Assembly: GCA_030432815.1 (NCBI GenBank)
Contig: JAUILB010000107.1
Span: 1-8,640 of the forward strand
Direction: 5' to 3'
Origin: Alphaproteobacteria bacterium
GTDB taxonomy: Bacteria > Pseudomonadota > Alphaproteobacteria > Sphingomonadales > Emcibacteraceae
DNA length: 8,640 nt
Shown here: positions 1 through 7,465 of the stretch, in pieces
How positions within the stretch are numbered: position 1 is the first letter of the stretch
Layout: each line of letters starts with the position of its first letter
Program-made: the position numbers and the translations under genes
The notes under the pieces: model-generated
The model's input: only the letters and a program-made list of their open reading frames with translations
Told to the model about the DNA's origin: nothing
Database searches by the model: none

Positions 1-29
1 AACAGACCCTGAAATACAAGAGTAACGTA

Positions 30-1559
30 ATGGCGAAGCAAGAAAAGAATCAAAATAAAAACTTTAGAGATCCGCACTTTCTGCCGTACAGCTTTGCCAA
101 AGCGAACGGTATTCTTATTGGTGAAAATGACGATGGTTACACACTTTGCATGAGTGATAATGCCAACCGAGAAATGCTGCCTGAAGTATTGCGTGTATTT
201 GGCTCCATTGAGGATATTAAAAGTTTTCCTGAACAGGAATATAAAGAAATACTATCCACAATTTATTCCAAGAGAAACCTTCAGGATGATATTGATACAT
301 CGCTGGCGGATAAGCAGGATGATGATCTGGATTCAATTCTGGAAGGGTTTGAAAAATCGGAAGATTTACTAAGTAGCGATGATGATGCGCCTGTTATTCG
401 TCTTTTGAATTCTTTGCTTAGTGAATCCGTTAAATCAGGAGCATCCGATATTCACCTTGAGCCCTTTGAGGGGAGTATGAAGGCAAGATTAAGGATTGAT
501 GGTGTTCTTACTGAACTTGCAGAACTTTCGCCGAAGCTTGCTCCTTATCTTGTTTCCAGAATTAAGGTTATGGCGCGGCTCGATATTGCTGAAAAAAGAT
601 TACCACAGGATGGGCGTCTGTCTTTGACCCTTGGCGGAAAGGCTTACGATGTTCGCGTCTCAACATTACCGATCAGATATGGTGAACGTGTTGTGATGCG
701 TCTGTTGGATACAGACAGTTCGAAAATAAAGCTTGCCGAACTTGGTATGGACCAGAAAACACTCAAGCGACTGCAAACATCATTATCGGAACCAAATGGT
801 ATTATACTGGTTACTGGCCCAACAGGATCCGGTAAAACAACAACGCTTTATGCCGCGCTCACGCATCTGAATGATCAAACAAGAAATATTATGACGGTGG
901 AAGATCCGGTCGAATATGCGCTTCCGGGTATCAGCCAGACACAGGTTAATGCCAAGGTGGGTATGACATTTGCCAGCGGGTTGCGTTCTATACTTCGGCA
1001 GGATCCGGATGTGGTGATGGTTGGTGAAATCCGCGATATGGAAACAGCGGAAATGGCAGTACAGGCAAGCCTTACCGGACATTTAGTACTTTCTACCGTT
1101 CATACAAACAGCGCGGTTGCAGCCATTACACGTCTTGTTGATATGGGAATAGAACGATATTTACTTGCGTCTTCGGTAAATGCCATTCTTGCACAAAGAC
1201 TTGTCAGAAAACTTTGTAATAACTGTAAAAAGGAAATTGATCCCACACCTGCTTTTTTAAATCAAATGGGAATTGATGAAGAAAACGCAAAAATGGCATG
1301 TCATCCGGTGGGATGTGTTGATTGTAAAAACACGGGTTACCGTGGGCGAACGGCCCTTTATGAGCTTGTCACGGTGACGGATGAATTGCGGTCTATGATA
1401 CAGGATGGTGCAAGTGAACAACTAATACACAAACAAGCATTTGCAAATAATACGACTTTAACAGATATCGGCAAAGAACTTATACTTTGCGGTATGACGA
1501 CCATTGAAGAAGTAATGCGTGTATCAAGGTTCGGGGATAAAGACGATGCCGGCCTATAG
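30..1559 (+). CDS. gspE: Type II secretion system ATPase GspE
   Basis: This is the cytoplasmic hexameric ATPase that powers pseudopilus assembly for type II secretion, docking on GspL at the inner membrane. The 509-residue protein opens with the LPYSFAKANGILI motif (residues 18-30) typical of the GspE N-terminal domain, followed by an acidic linker (about 86-120). The catalytic core shows Walker A GPTGSGKT (263-270, K269), an Asp box TVEDPVEY (289-296), Walker B DPDVVMVGEIRD (325-336, E333) and a His box ending STVHTN (355-360). The zinc-binding tetracysteine insert that separates GspE from many PilT-type ATPases is intact (C396, C399, C429, C432; an extra C424 lies nearby). The frame is open to the window edge, but ATG at 30 fits because the conserved N-domain begins soon after and AAGAG (18-22) lies 7 nt upstream. 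Its end overlaps gspF by 14 nt. Length matches the family (about 490-510 residues). Confidence 0.97.
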   Translation: MAKQEKNQNKNFRDPHFLPYSFAKANGILIGENDDGYTLCMSDNANREMLPEVLRVFGSIEDIKSFPEQEYKEILSTIYSKRNLQDDIDTSLADKQDDDLDSILEGFEKSEDLLSSDDDAPVIRLLNSLLSESVKSGASDIHLEPFEGSMKARLRIDGVLTELAELSPKLAPYLVSRIKVMARLDIAEKRLPQDGRLSLTLGGKAYDVRVSTLPIRYGERVVMRLLDTDSSKIKLAELGMDQKTLKRLQTSLSEPNGIILVTGPTGSGKTTTLYAALTHLNDQTRNIMTVEDPVEYALPGISQTQVNAKVGMTFASGLRSILRQDPDVVMVGEIRDMETAEMAVQASLTGHLVLSTVHTNSAVAAITRLVDMGIERYLLASSVNAILAQRLVRKLCNNCKKEIDPTPAFLNQMGIDEENAKMACHPVGCVDCKNTGYRGRTALYELVTVTDELRSMIQDGASEQLIHKQAFANNTTLTDIGKELILCGMTTIEEVMRVSRFGDKDDAGL

Positions 1560-2769
1560 TTATGAAGCATTGGATACCTCGGGGCACACTAAGAAAGGTG
1601 TGATTGCAGCGGATAGTCTTCGTGATGCAAGGCAGAAATTAAATGCCATATCGCTTTTTCCGGTGGCCATTAAAAAAGGTAAGGCTAAGAAATCCATTAA
1701 AATAGGATCTTTTTCTTTAACCGCATCAAAAGCCTTAAAATCAAAAGACCTGACACTACTTACGCGTCAGATGGCAACGATGTTTGGTGCCGGCACACCA
1801 GTGGAGGAAGCGTTGTTCGTGTTAGCATCGCAAAATGACAAACCGGTTATAAAAAATATTCTGACCAATGTGCGTGCGCAGGTTTCAGAAGGAAAAACCC
1901 TGTCAGAAGCCATGTCATCAGAACGCAGCAGTTTTCCCCGTCTATATAGAGCAATGGTTGCGGCGGGTGAGACTTCCGGAAATTTGAGCGCAATTATGGA
2001 ACGTATTGCGGATTACTATGAAAAAAGCGAGGATATAAAAAATAAGATAAGCACGGCGATGATATATCCTATCGTGCTCAGTATAGTTGCATTCGCTGTA
2101 ATTATTATACTTATGACGGCAGTCGTTCCCAAAGTTGTTTCACAGTTTGAACGGTTGAATACAGAATTGCCGTTTCTTACACGCGCCGTGATGGGCATAT
2201 CGGAATTTTTCATTAAATACGGTGTGTTTCTTATCCTGGGGGCATTTTTGCTGAGCATGGGCTTTGGTTTTTTATACCGGCAAAAAAAATTCCGGTGGTG
2301 GCTGCATGGCATTTTTTTAAAACTACCGTTTGTCGGCAATTTGTTATTATCCGTTGCAAGTGCAAGATTTGCCCGAACGATGGGTACGTTGATTGAAGGC
2401 GGCAGTCCTGTACTGCAAAGCATTAAAGCCGCGAAACAAACAATTTCAAATGAAGTTATCCGTGATGCAATAGACAGCGTTTACATGCAGGTACATGAAG
2501 GAAAAGCATTATCAGCTGCTTTAAAAACGGCCAATATTTTCCCGTCGTTGCTTGTTTATATGTGCTCTATGGGTGAACGAAGCGGAAGGCTTTCGTTTCT
2601 GCTGATTAAAATAGCCGATTATCTGGAAAATGAATTCGACAGCATCAGCAAGAAGGCACTCAGTCTTCTTGAACCAGTGATCGTGATAATTATGGGCCTC
2701 GCTGTTGGAATGATTGTTATGTCAATTATGCTGCCGATCATGCAGCTCAACAGCCTGGTATTAGGATAG
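1546..2769 (+). CDS. gspF: Type II secretion system inner-membrane platform protein GspF
   Basis: This is the polytopic core of the assembly platform, thought to pass ATPase motion from GspE to the pseudopilins. The 407-residue protein starts MPAYSYEALD, the classic GspF opening, followed by GHTKKGVIAADSLRDARQKL. It has the two repeated GspF domains (about 70-192 and 272-394), seen as TRQMATMFGAGTPVEEAL and a related SARFARTMGTLIEGGSPV, each followed by a GE-SG motif (GETSG at 141-145, GERSG at 343-347). Three hydrophobic segments lie near 171-195, 221-245 and 373-400. A GTG at 1519 would extend the frame by 9 codons, but family homology begins at the ATG at 1546, which has GGGGA (1533-1537) 8 nt upstream. 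The start lies inside gspE, suggesting translational coupling. Confidence 0.96.
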   Translation: MPAYSYEALDTSGHTKKGVIAADSLRDARQKLNAISLFPVAIKKGKAKKSIKIGSFSLTASKALKSKDLTLLTRQMATMFGAGTPVEEALFVLASQNDKPVIKNILTNVRAQVSEGKTLSEAMSSERSSFPRLYRAMVAAGETSGNLSAIMERIADYYEKSEDIKNKISTAMIYPIVLSIVAFAVIIILMTAVVPKVVSQFERLNTELPFLTRAVMGISEFFIKYGVFLILGAFLLSMGFGFLYRQKKFRWWLHGIFLKLPFVGNLLLSVASARFARTMGTLIEGGSPVLQSIKAAKQTISNEVIRDAIDSVYMQVHEGKALSAALKTANIFPSLLVYMCSMGERSGRLSFLLIKIADYLENEFDSISKKALSLLEPVIVIIMGLAVGMIVMSIMLPIMQLNSLVLG

Positions 2770-2781
2770 AGGATAGATCAA

Positions 2782-3249
2782 ATGTTGACTAAATTAAGCA
2801 AACACACAAAACGGCAAAAACACCCGCTAGACAGTTTAAAATCAGAGGATGGTTTTTCACTGATAGAGTTGATGGTTGTCGTGGTTATCATGGGTCTGCT
2901 TACCACTGTGGTTGTGATGAACGTATTGCCAAGTCAGGACCGGGCGATGGTTGAAAAGGCAAAAGCCGACTTACGTACAATTGCACAAGCGGTGGAAATG
3001 TATCGTATGGATCAGATGAAGTATCCGAGCATGGAACAGGGGATCGCCGTGCTTACATCAGCGCCCAATGGAAACAGCATTCGCCGTGAAGGTTACATTC
3101 AATCGCTTCCCAAAGATCCATGGGGTATGGAATACCAATATCTTATTCCTGGTGAACACGGGGCGTTTGATGTTTTTTCATTGGGGGCTGATGGTCGATT
3201 AGGTGGTGAAGGATTGGATCTTGATATCGGAAATTGGAACGAAGGATAG
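2782..3249 (+). CDS. gspG: Major pseudopilin GspG
   Basis: This is the major subunit of the periplasmic pseudopilus. The 155-residue precursor has a 24-residue leader ending in EDG, with predicted prepilin peptidase cleavage between G24 and F25. The mature N-terminus FSLIELMVVVVIMGLL carries the conserved Glu at +5 (E29) and forms the hydrophobic helix. The globular part has the GspG signatures KADLRTIAQAVEMYRMD, LPKDPWG (109-115) and a C-terminal acidic glycine-rich loop SLGADGRLGGEG followed by D-x-D and NW (about 133-152). That loop matches the calcium-binding site known in GspG. ATG at 2782 follows gspF by 12 nt, with GAGGAT (2769-2774) upstream. The leader is fairly long for the family. 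gspG is followed directly by gspI rather than gspH. Confidence 0.96.
   Translation: MLTKLSKHTKRQKHPLDSLKSEDGFSLIELMVVVVIMGLLTTVVVMNVLPSQDRAMVEKAKADLRTIAQAVEMYRMDQMKYPSMEQGIAVLTSAPNGNSIRREGYIQSLPKDPWGMEYQYLIPGEHGAFDVFSLGADGRLGGEGLDLDIGNWNEG
3241..3246 (+). promoter_or_regulatory. Ribosome binding site for the TTG start of gspI
   Basis: GAAGGA sits 6 nt before TTG at 3253, within the last codons of gspG. It decides the non-ATG start of gspI, since no ATG or GTG occurs before the pseudopilin cleavage site. Confidence 0.65.
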
Positions 3250-3252
3250 AAC

Positions 3253-3627
3253 TTGCGCGCTTTTATTAAAAAAGATGATGGATTTTCCTTATTAGAACTA
3301 TTGGTTGCGATTGCAATATTGTCAATGGCGGTTATCCCAATGCTTGGGACGCAGACGTCAGCACTTAGAAACACAAGCAATCTGAATGATCTTTTTTTGG
3401 CGCAGATCGTCGCAGAAAATGCACTCACGGAACTTCGACTTTCTGAAATACCGGTTGCACCAGGTATAATTTACGGCGAAGAACGACAGGCAAACATATC
3501 TTTTAATTGGGAAGCAGATATACGGAATGTACCCGGAAAGCCCCTGACAACAATTTTTCTGACTGTTTTTAAAAATGATGACAACAAGCCAGCATACCAG
3601 ATTACCGGGTTTAGAGAAAAACGATGA
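3253..3627 (+). CDS. gspI: Minor pseudopilin GspI
   Basis: This minor pseudopilin belongs to the I-J-K complex that caps the pseudopilus tip. The 124-residue precursor has a 10-residue leader ending in KKDDG, cleavage predicted after G10, then FSLLELLVAIAILSMAV with Glu at +5 (E15). The stretch LAQIVAENALTELRL (49-63) is the hallmark of GspI and excludes GspH. The start is TTG at 3253. No ATG or GTG is available before the cleavage site, and GAAGGA (3241-3246) is placed 6 nt upstream. The gene is in the same frame as gspG, separated only by the gspG TAG and one AAC codon. The stop overlaps the gspJ ATG. Confidence 0.94.
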   Translation: MRAFIKKDDGFSLLELLVAIAILSMAVIPMLGTQTSALRNTSNLNDLFLAQIVAENALTELRLSEIPVAPGIIYGEERQANISFNWEADIRNVPGKPLTTIFLTVFKNDDNKPAYQITGFREKR

Positions 3628-4241
3628 ACAGCAAAACAAACATCATTCAAAATCAATCAGGTTTCAGTTTAATTGAAACGCTGTTGGCGGTGTTTATTCT
3701 TTCTGTGATTTCATTGATTTCACTTAATATCATGAGTAGTTTTGCCGATGCAAACCAGATGGTTACCAATAAAACGTCGCAAATGGATGATATTGAAAAG
3801 GCCAGACATTATTTACGTGCTGATCTGAAAAATGCTTTTTCCCATCAGTTTTTGCTTGGCGCAAGCATTGAAGCAGAAGATGATCGGTTGTTTGGTTTAA
3901 GTCGTGCCAACAGTGAAATTTCAATGATAAATGACAATTGGTCAACTGCTGAAACTATCGAATATCGGTTTGTTGATAAGAAGCTTATAAGACGTTCTTA
4001 TGATCGTCCTAACGCGATGGAAAATACGGATTTTAGAGATTACGTTCTTCTTGAAAATATAAGCGATATATCACTTCGGTATTATGACGGCCAGTTTTGG
4101 CAGGAGAAATGGATATCACCCTCGAACGGTTCAGCAGTTTACCCGCCACGTGCCATTGAAATATCCTGGCGTATTGATAATGCCGGGGACGAACAAAGCC
4201 TGGAATATGTAAATCGATTCCAGTTCGGAGGGGATCGATGA
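3624..4241 (+). CDS. gspJ: Minor pseudopilin GspJ
   Basis: This minor pseudopilin of the tip complex pairs with GspI and GspK. The 205-residue precursor has a 13-residue leader ending NQSG, cleavage predicted after G13, then FSLIETLLAVFILSVISL with Glu at +5 (E18). The C-terminal part fits GspJ: SDISLRYYDGQFWQEKW (147-163) followed by PPRAIEISWRI (174-184), corresponding to the family pattern of an aromatic strand, W..W and a Pro-Arg-Ala-Ile-Glu strand. The ATG overlaps the gspI TGA (ATGA, 3624-3627), so translation is probably coupled. Length is normal for GspJ (about 190-220 residues). Confidence 0.93.
   Translation: MNSKTNIIQNQSGFSLIETLLAVFILSVISLISLNIMSSFADANQMVTNKTSQMDDIEKARHYLRADLKNAFSHQFLLGASIEAEDDRLFGLSRANSEISMINDNWSTAETIEYRFVDKKLIRRSYDRPNAMENTDFRDYVLLENISDISLRYYDGQFWQEKWISPSNGSAVYPPRAIEISWRIDNAGDEQSLEYVNRFQFGGDR
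4227..4233 (+). promoter_or_regulatory. Strong ribosome binding site for gspK
   Basis: GGAGGGG inside the end of gspJ lies 4 nt upstream of the gspK ATG at 4238 (core GGAGG, 6 nt). It supports the start that overlaps the gspJ stop codon. Confidence 0.7.
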
Positions 4242-5218
4242 ATATTATAAGACAGGATGAGGGGGCAGCACTTCTAACAGTATTATTACTGGTATCAGTC
4301 ATGAGTGCGGCCATGGTGGTAACGCTGGATACCTTAAATTTAGAGACGCGAAACGTGGCAAGCGAATCCCAACTATATCAAGCACGTGAATATGCATTTG
4401 CAGCAGAAATTATTGGCGCAAATCAGGCGCTACAACTTGCGGGCAATCGTGAATTATTGGCAATACAGGATCTGATGATACCGGAAAAAAGGGTGAGTTT
4501 TCAAATAGAAGGCGGTGAGATCGCAGGAGAGCTGACCGAAGCGACAAATTGTTTTAATCTTGCATCACTTGTTAAGGCAAATAGTGCCAATGGATTTGAA
4601 ATAAACCAAAGATCATATGACCAGTATGTTCGTCTTTTATCGGGTTTCGGGATTGGGGAACGACAGGCAATGGCACTTGCCTCGTCACTGGTTGATTGGC
4701 AGGATAGTGATGATAGCGCAATGTCAATGGGCGCTGAAAGCTTCACCTATTCTCAGAGTGATATACCTTACCGGACAGCAAATCATCCGATTAATCAAAT
4801 TGAAGAATTGCGTTTGATAAAAGGTTATAACCCCGATTTAATTGAAGCCTTAAAAAGAATTTCTTGTGTTGACCCGGTTTCCATGGAAACAATGGTAAAT
4901 GTAAATTCAGCGAATGTTGCTCATGCGCCGCTTGTGAAGGCACTGCTGGGGTTACCTTTATCTGATACAAATATCGCTTCGATCTTTGAAACACGACCAG
5001 CGGTAGGATTTGATAATATTGCGCGGTTTTGGAATAGTGACCTGCTACGCAACAGACAAATTCCGACAGACATCCGCAAACAATTCTCAATCATGCCTAA
5101 ACGTTACTTGTTAAGTATTGATGTGCTTTACGGTGATGTTTCTTTACATCAGGAAAGTTTAATCGGAATTGGTGATGATCAGTCATATCATTTAATACAT
5201 CGGGATACAGGGATTTAA
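4238..5218 (+). CDS. gspK: Minor pseudopilin GspK (tip subunit)
   Basis: This is the large minor pseudopilin at the very tip of the pseudopilus. The 326-residue precursor has a 9-residue leader ending QDEG, then AALLTVLLLVSVMSAAMVV. The +5 residue is Thr instead of Glu, as expected for GspK, which lacks Glu5. Family motifs are NCFNLASL (104-111), SLVDWQDSDD (150-159), NQIEELRLIKGY (186-197) and VNVNSAN (220-226) leading into the helix-hairpin-helix-like alpha domain. C105 and C210 are positioned for the conserved periplasmic disulfide. The ATG overlaps the gspJ TGA (ATGA) and is preceded by a strong GGAGGGG (4227-4233). Confidence 0.95.
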   Translation: MNIIRQDEGAALLTVLLLVSVMSAAMVVTLDTLNLETRNVASESQLYQAREYAFAAEIIGANQALQLAGNRELLAIQDLMIPEKRVSFQIEGGEIAGELTEATNCFNLASLVKANSANGFEINQRSYDQYVRLLSGFGIGERQAMALASSLVDWQDSDDSAMSMGAESFTYSQSDIPYRTANHPINQIEELRLIKGYNPDLIEALKRISCVDPVSMETMVNVNSANVAHAPLVKALLGLPLSDTNIASIFETRPAVGFDNIARFWNSDLLRNRQIPTDIRKQFSIMPKRYLLSIDVLYGDVSLHQESLIGIGDDQSYHLIHRDTGI

Positions 5219-6232
5219 ATGATGAGTGAACCGATCAAGATAATCCCCAATGAACAGAATGCTGATGCAATTGCCTTATTGCCCGGTCAGTATGTCAGTT
5301 TTTTCAATATAACCTTGCCGGATTTACCAGAAGATAAGATCTTAAAAATTCTTCCTGGCATAATGACTGACAAAATTGTTGGGGATATTGATGCCATGCA
5401 TTTGTCGCTTGTTCAAAGAATGAAAAACGGGAATTACATTGTTTCCGTTTGTGAACAAAAGTGGCTTGAACAAGCAAAGCGAACAGCACTTGAAAAAAAC
5501 AAAGTCATAAAAGCCATTTGGCCGGATTATGCATTACTAGATGTGCCGGATAAAGATATTAATATTATGAAGTTATCGGGCCGTGTTCTCGCGCGTTATG
5601 CTGATGGGACAGGTTTTAATGTAGAGGAACGCTTTTTTGACCATGTGATAGGCCCCCTTCAGTATACAGAAGTTTTTGAATGCTGCTCAGTACCTAAAGG
5701 TGTTGGTCTTGCAAGCGGAAAATTCAGTGCAAAACCGCCTGTCATTGCATATATGCGGTCATTAATCAGAGCTAGTGTACTGGTGGCTATAGTTTTTGTT
5801 CTATGGGCAACATCAGGCATGATGATGATTTCACATTTGAAAGATGAATGGGAACGTTATCAAAATGCGTCTGTCGAAATTTTTAAAAAAACTTACCCGG
5901 ATGCTACCCGTGTCGTAAATGTTGAAGCGCAGATGAAAGCACGCGCCTTGGAAGATGGTGATGGTCCGGGGGTTGATTTCATCAATTCTGCAAATCTTGT
6001 TTTCAAGTCTGTGAGTGAATCACCCGGCGTGACACTTGAAAGCCTGAGCTTTAATAGCACGGATATGAGCACCAGGCTGGATCTGACAATATCAACGAAT
6101 TCATTTGCGCAAGCCAGCTATTTTGAAAATCAGCTGGTCTCGGCTGGTTTCGTTGTGACACAGGGGGAAAGCTCGCAAACGTCTGAAAATATTTTTAACA
6201 GCTATGAACTTGAGGAGGGCTTAATTGAATAA
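5219..6232 (+). CDS. gspL: Type II secretion system protein GspL
   Basis: This bitopic inner-membrane protein has a cytoplasmic domain that recruits GspE and a periplasmic domain that contacts GspM. The 337-residue protein has a cytoplasmic half with IWPDYALLDVP (100-110), a typical GspL segment of the actin-like domain. A transmembrane helix lies at about 184-206, followed by a periplasmic coiled/ferredoxin-like domain (about 207-337) with TYPDATRVVNVEAQMKAR, a common GspL feature. Two adjacent ATGs exist at 5219 and 5222. AGGGA (5209-5213) is spaced better for the second (8 nt versus 5), so the true start may be 5222. The cytoplasmic part (about 183 residues) is shorter than in well-studied gammaproteobacterial GspL. 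The gene follows the gspK stop with no gap and overlaps gspM by 8 nt. Confidence 0.92.
   Translation: MMSEPIKIIPNEQNADAIALLPGQYVSFFNITLPDLPEDKILKILPGIMTDKIVGDIDAMHLSLVQRMKNGNYIVSVCEQKWLEQAKRTALEKNKVIKAIWPDYALLDVPDKDINIMKLSGRVLARYADGTGFNVEERFFDHVIGPLQYTEVFECCSVPKGVGLASGKFSAKPPVIAYMRSLIRASVLVAIVFVLWATSGMMMISHLKDEWERYQNASVEIFKKTYPDATRVVNVEAQMKARALEDGDGPGVDFINSANLVFKSVSESPGVTLESLSFNSTDMSTRLDLTISTNSFAQASYFENQLVSAGFVVTQGESSQTSENIFNSYELEEGLIE
6212..6219 (+). promoter_or_regulatory. Strong ribosome binding site for the TTG start of gspM
   Basis: GAGGAGGG within the last codons of gspL lies 5 nt before TTG at 6225. Such a strong site offsets the weak initiation codon and fixes the gspM start. Confidence 0.75.
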
Positions 6233-6704
6233 ATATTGGATCAAGCTTACTGAAAGAGAACAGCTACTTGTTTCCGGGTGTGCTCTATCCATCATTTTTT
6301 TTATGATGTATGTATTTATTATTTCCCCACTTTTAAAAGAAAAAAATGATGCGGTTCGTGCGCTTGAAACACAAAAGAACATATATTATCACGTTGTGGA
6401 TATGGCCGTACAGGCGACAGTCACAGGATCATTCAAAGGGTTAGATATATCTGAAACTATGCCCCTAAGGGAAGCAGCGACAGTGACCGCAAGAGCAACG
6501 GGTATTGCCATTTCCCGTATTCAGCCCGGCTCTGATAATCGTGTTACATTCTGGGTAGATGAAGCTTCTACGCAGGATATTGCAGCATGGCTTTTACTCC
6601 TGAAAAACGAACATCACTGGTCTGTGAGCAAAGTCACTATTAACAAAAATACAAACAATAATACTGTGCGGGGTCAATTTGAATTTAAAGGTAATGAGTT
6701 ATGA
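6225..6704 (+). CDS. gspM: Type II secretion system protein GspM
   Basis: This small bitopic inner-membrane protein stabilises GspL in the assembly platform. The 159-residue product starts MNKYWIKLTEREQLLV, the usual GspM pattern of an aromatic residue followed by a short basic/acidic RE-x-LL-V stretch. A single membrane helix follows (about 15-35) and then a periplasmic ferredoxin-like domain. REAATVTARATGIAISRIQP (76-95) and the WVDEASTQDIAAWLLLL region fit the GspM periplasmic fold. The start is TTG at 6225, overlapping the end of gspL. It is supported by a strong GAGGAGGG (6212-6219) 5 nt upstream and by the lack of an ATG before the membrane helix. The stop overlaps the gspN ATG. Confidence 0.91.
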   Translation: MNKYWIKLTEREQLLVSGCALSIIFFMMYVFIISPLLKEKNDAVRALETQKNIYYHVVDMAVQATVTGSFKGLDISETMPLREAATVTARATGIAISRIQPGSDNRVTFWVDEASTQDIAAWLLLLKNEHHWSVSKVTINKNTNNNTVRGQFEFKGNEL

Positions 6705-7465
6705 TTGCTATTACTGACAATAATTTTATTGCTTTGCCGGTACGTTGGTTGATTGGCTTGTTTATGGGTGCTCTGATTGTCTTCACGGTTATGAATTTGC
6801 CCGCGAATTTACTGGTCCAGTATTTAAAAAATTCGGGAATTCATTATCGAAGCATATCCGGCAGCGTTTGGCACAGTGAATTGCAATCTGTCACCATAGG
6901 CGGTGAACATTGGTCAAATCTTCAAGTGTCACTTATAAAATTGCCACTGCTTAGGGGAAGTGTTAGGGCTTCTTTTGTGGCATCAGGCGATAATAAATCT
7001 GTTTCTGGCGACATTGAAATTTTGGATAATCAAAAACTTCGCTTAACTTCTTTCACGGGTTCTGCCCCCATCTTTTTAAGCCGGGAAAATTTGACATTTA
7101 ACTCGATTATGAATGTGAGCACTGATTATCTTGAAGTAAACACTTCCGGTGAATGTCAGGACGGTACATTAGAATTAAATTCCAAATTACCAAGAACAAT
7201 ATTACCCAATTTTCCAATGGATATGCCAATATTATCAGGGCAGGGTGAATGCGCCGGTGGCCGTATTGCCGTTTTTGCCCGTTCAGCAGGTGAAGACATC
7301 GAACTTTCCTTAAAAGGAGAATTTGCTGAAACAACGAGCAGCCTGATCCTTCAAGTTATTCTACCTGAAGCACTGGAAAGAAATATAAACGTTATCAATG
7401 AACTTACTGCCAATGGCTTTATAAAAAGTGGACCCGGGTGGCAGATGACGCTGGAGGCTTCATAA
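6701..7465 (+). CDS. gspN: Type II secretion system protein GspN
   Basis: GspN is an accessory T2SS protein found in only part of the family, anchored in the inner membrane and facing the periplasm. The 254-residue product has an N-terminal membrane helix (about 13-33) followed by NLPANLL (32-38). SISGSVWHSELQSVTIGG (51-68) and LIKLPLLRGSVRASF (78-92) correspond to the GspN pattern G-T-x-W-x-G ... L-x-P-x-x-L-x-G-x. The periplasmic part is beta-rich and has two cysteines (C152, C184) in SGEC and GQGEC, likely a disulfide. The ATG overlaps the gspM TGA (ATGA); AAAGG (6687-6691) lies upstream. The final TAA shares its last base with the ATG of the next gene. Identification rests on position and pattern and is a little less certain than for its neighbours. 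Confidence 0.87.
   Translation: MIAITDNNFIALPVRWLIGLFMGALIVFTVMNLPANLLVQYLKNSGIHYRSISGSVWHSELQSVTIGGEHWSNLQVSLIKLPLLRGSVRASFVASGDNKSVSGDIEILDNQKLRLTSFTGSAPIFLSRENLTFNSIMNVSTDYLEVNTSGECQDGTLELNSKLPRTILPNFPMDMPILSGQGECAGGRIAVFARSAGEDIELSLKGEFAETTSSLILQVILPEALERNINVINELTANGFIKSGPGWQMTLEAS
7453..7457 (+). promoter_or_regulatory. Ribosome binding site for the gspN-coupled lipoprotein
   Basis: GGAGG lies 7 nt before the ATG at 7465 and inside the end of gspN. It favours this ATG over the upstream in-frame GTG at 7438. Confidence 0.75.

Noticed and set aside
1..29. Tail of an upstream gene
   Set aside because: Two frames end here (TGA at 10-12 and TAA at 23-25), with three and seven visible codons. 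Either could be the end of gspD or another gene, but there is too little sequence to choose, so it is not annotated.
1519..1545. Upstream GTG start for gspF
   Set aside because: It adds nine residues without family similarity. The ATG at 1546 begins the conserved GspF N-terminus and has a suitable ribosome binding site.
7438..7464. Upstream GTG start for the gspN-coupled lipoprotein
   Set aside because: It would put an acidic extension in front of a clean lipoprotein signal peptide; the ATG at 7465 has GGAGG at good spacing.
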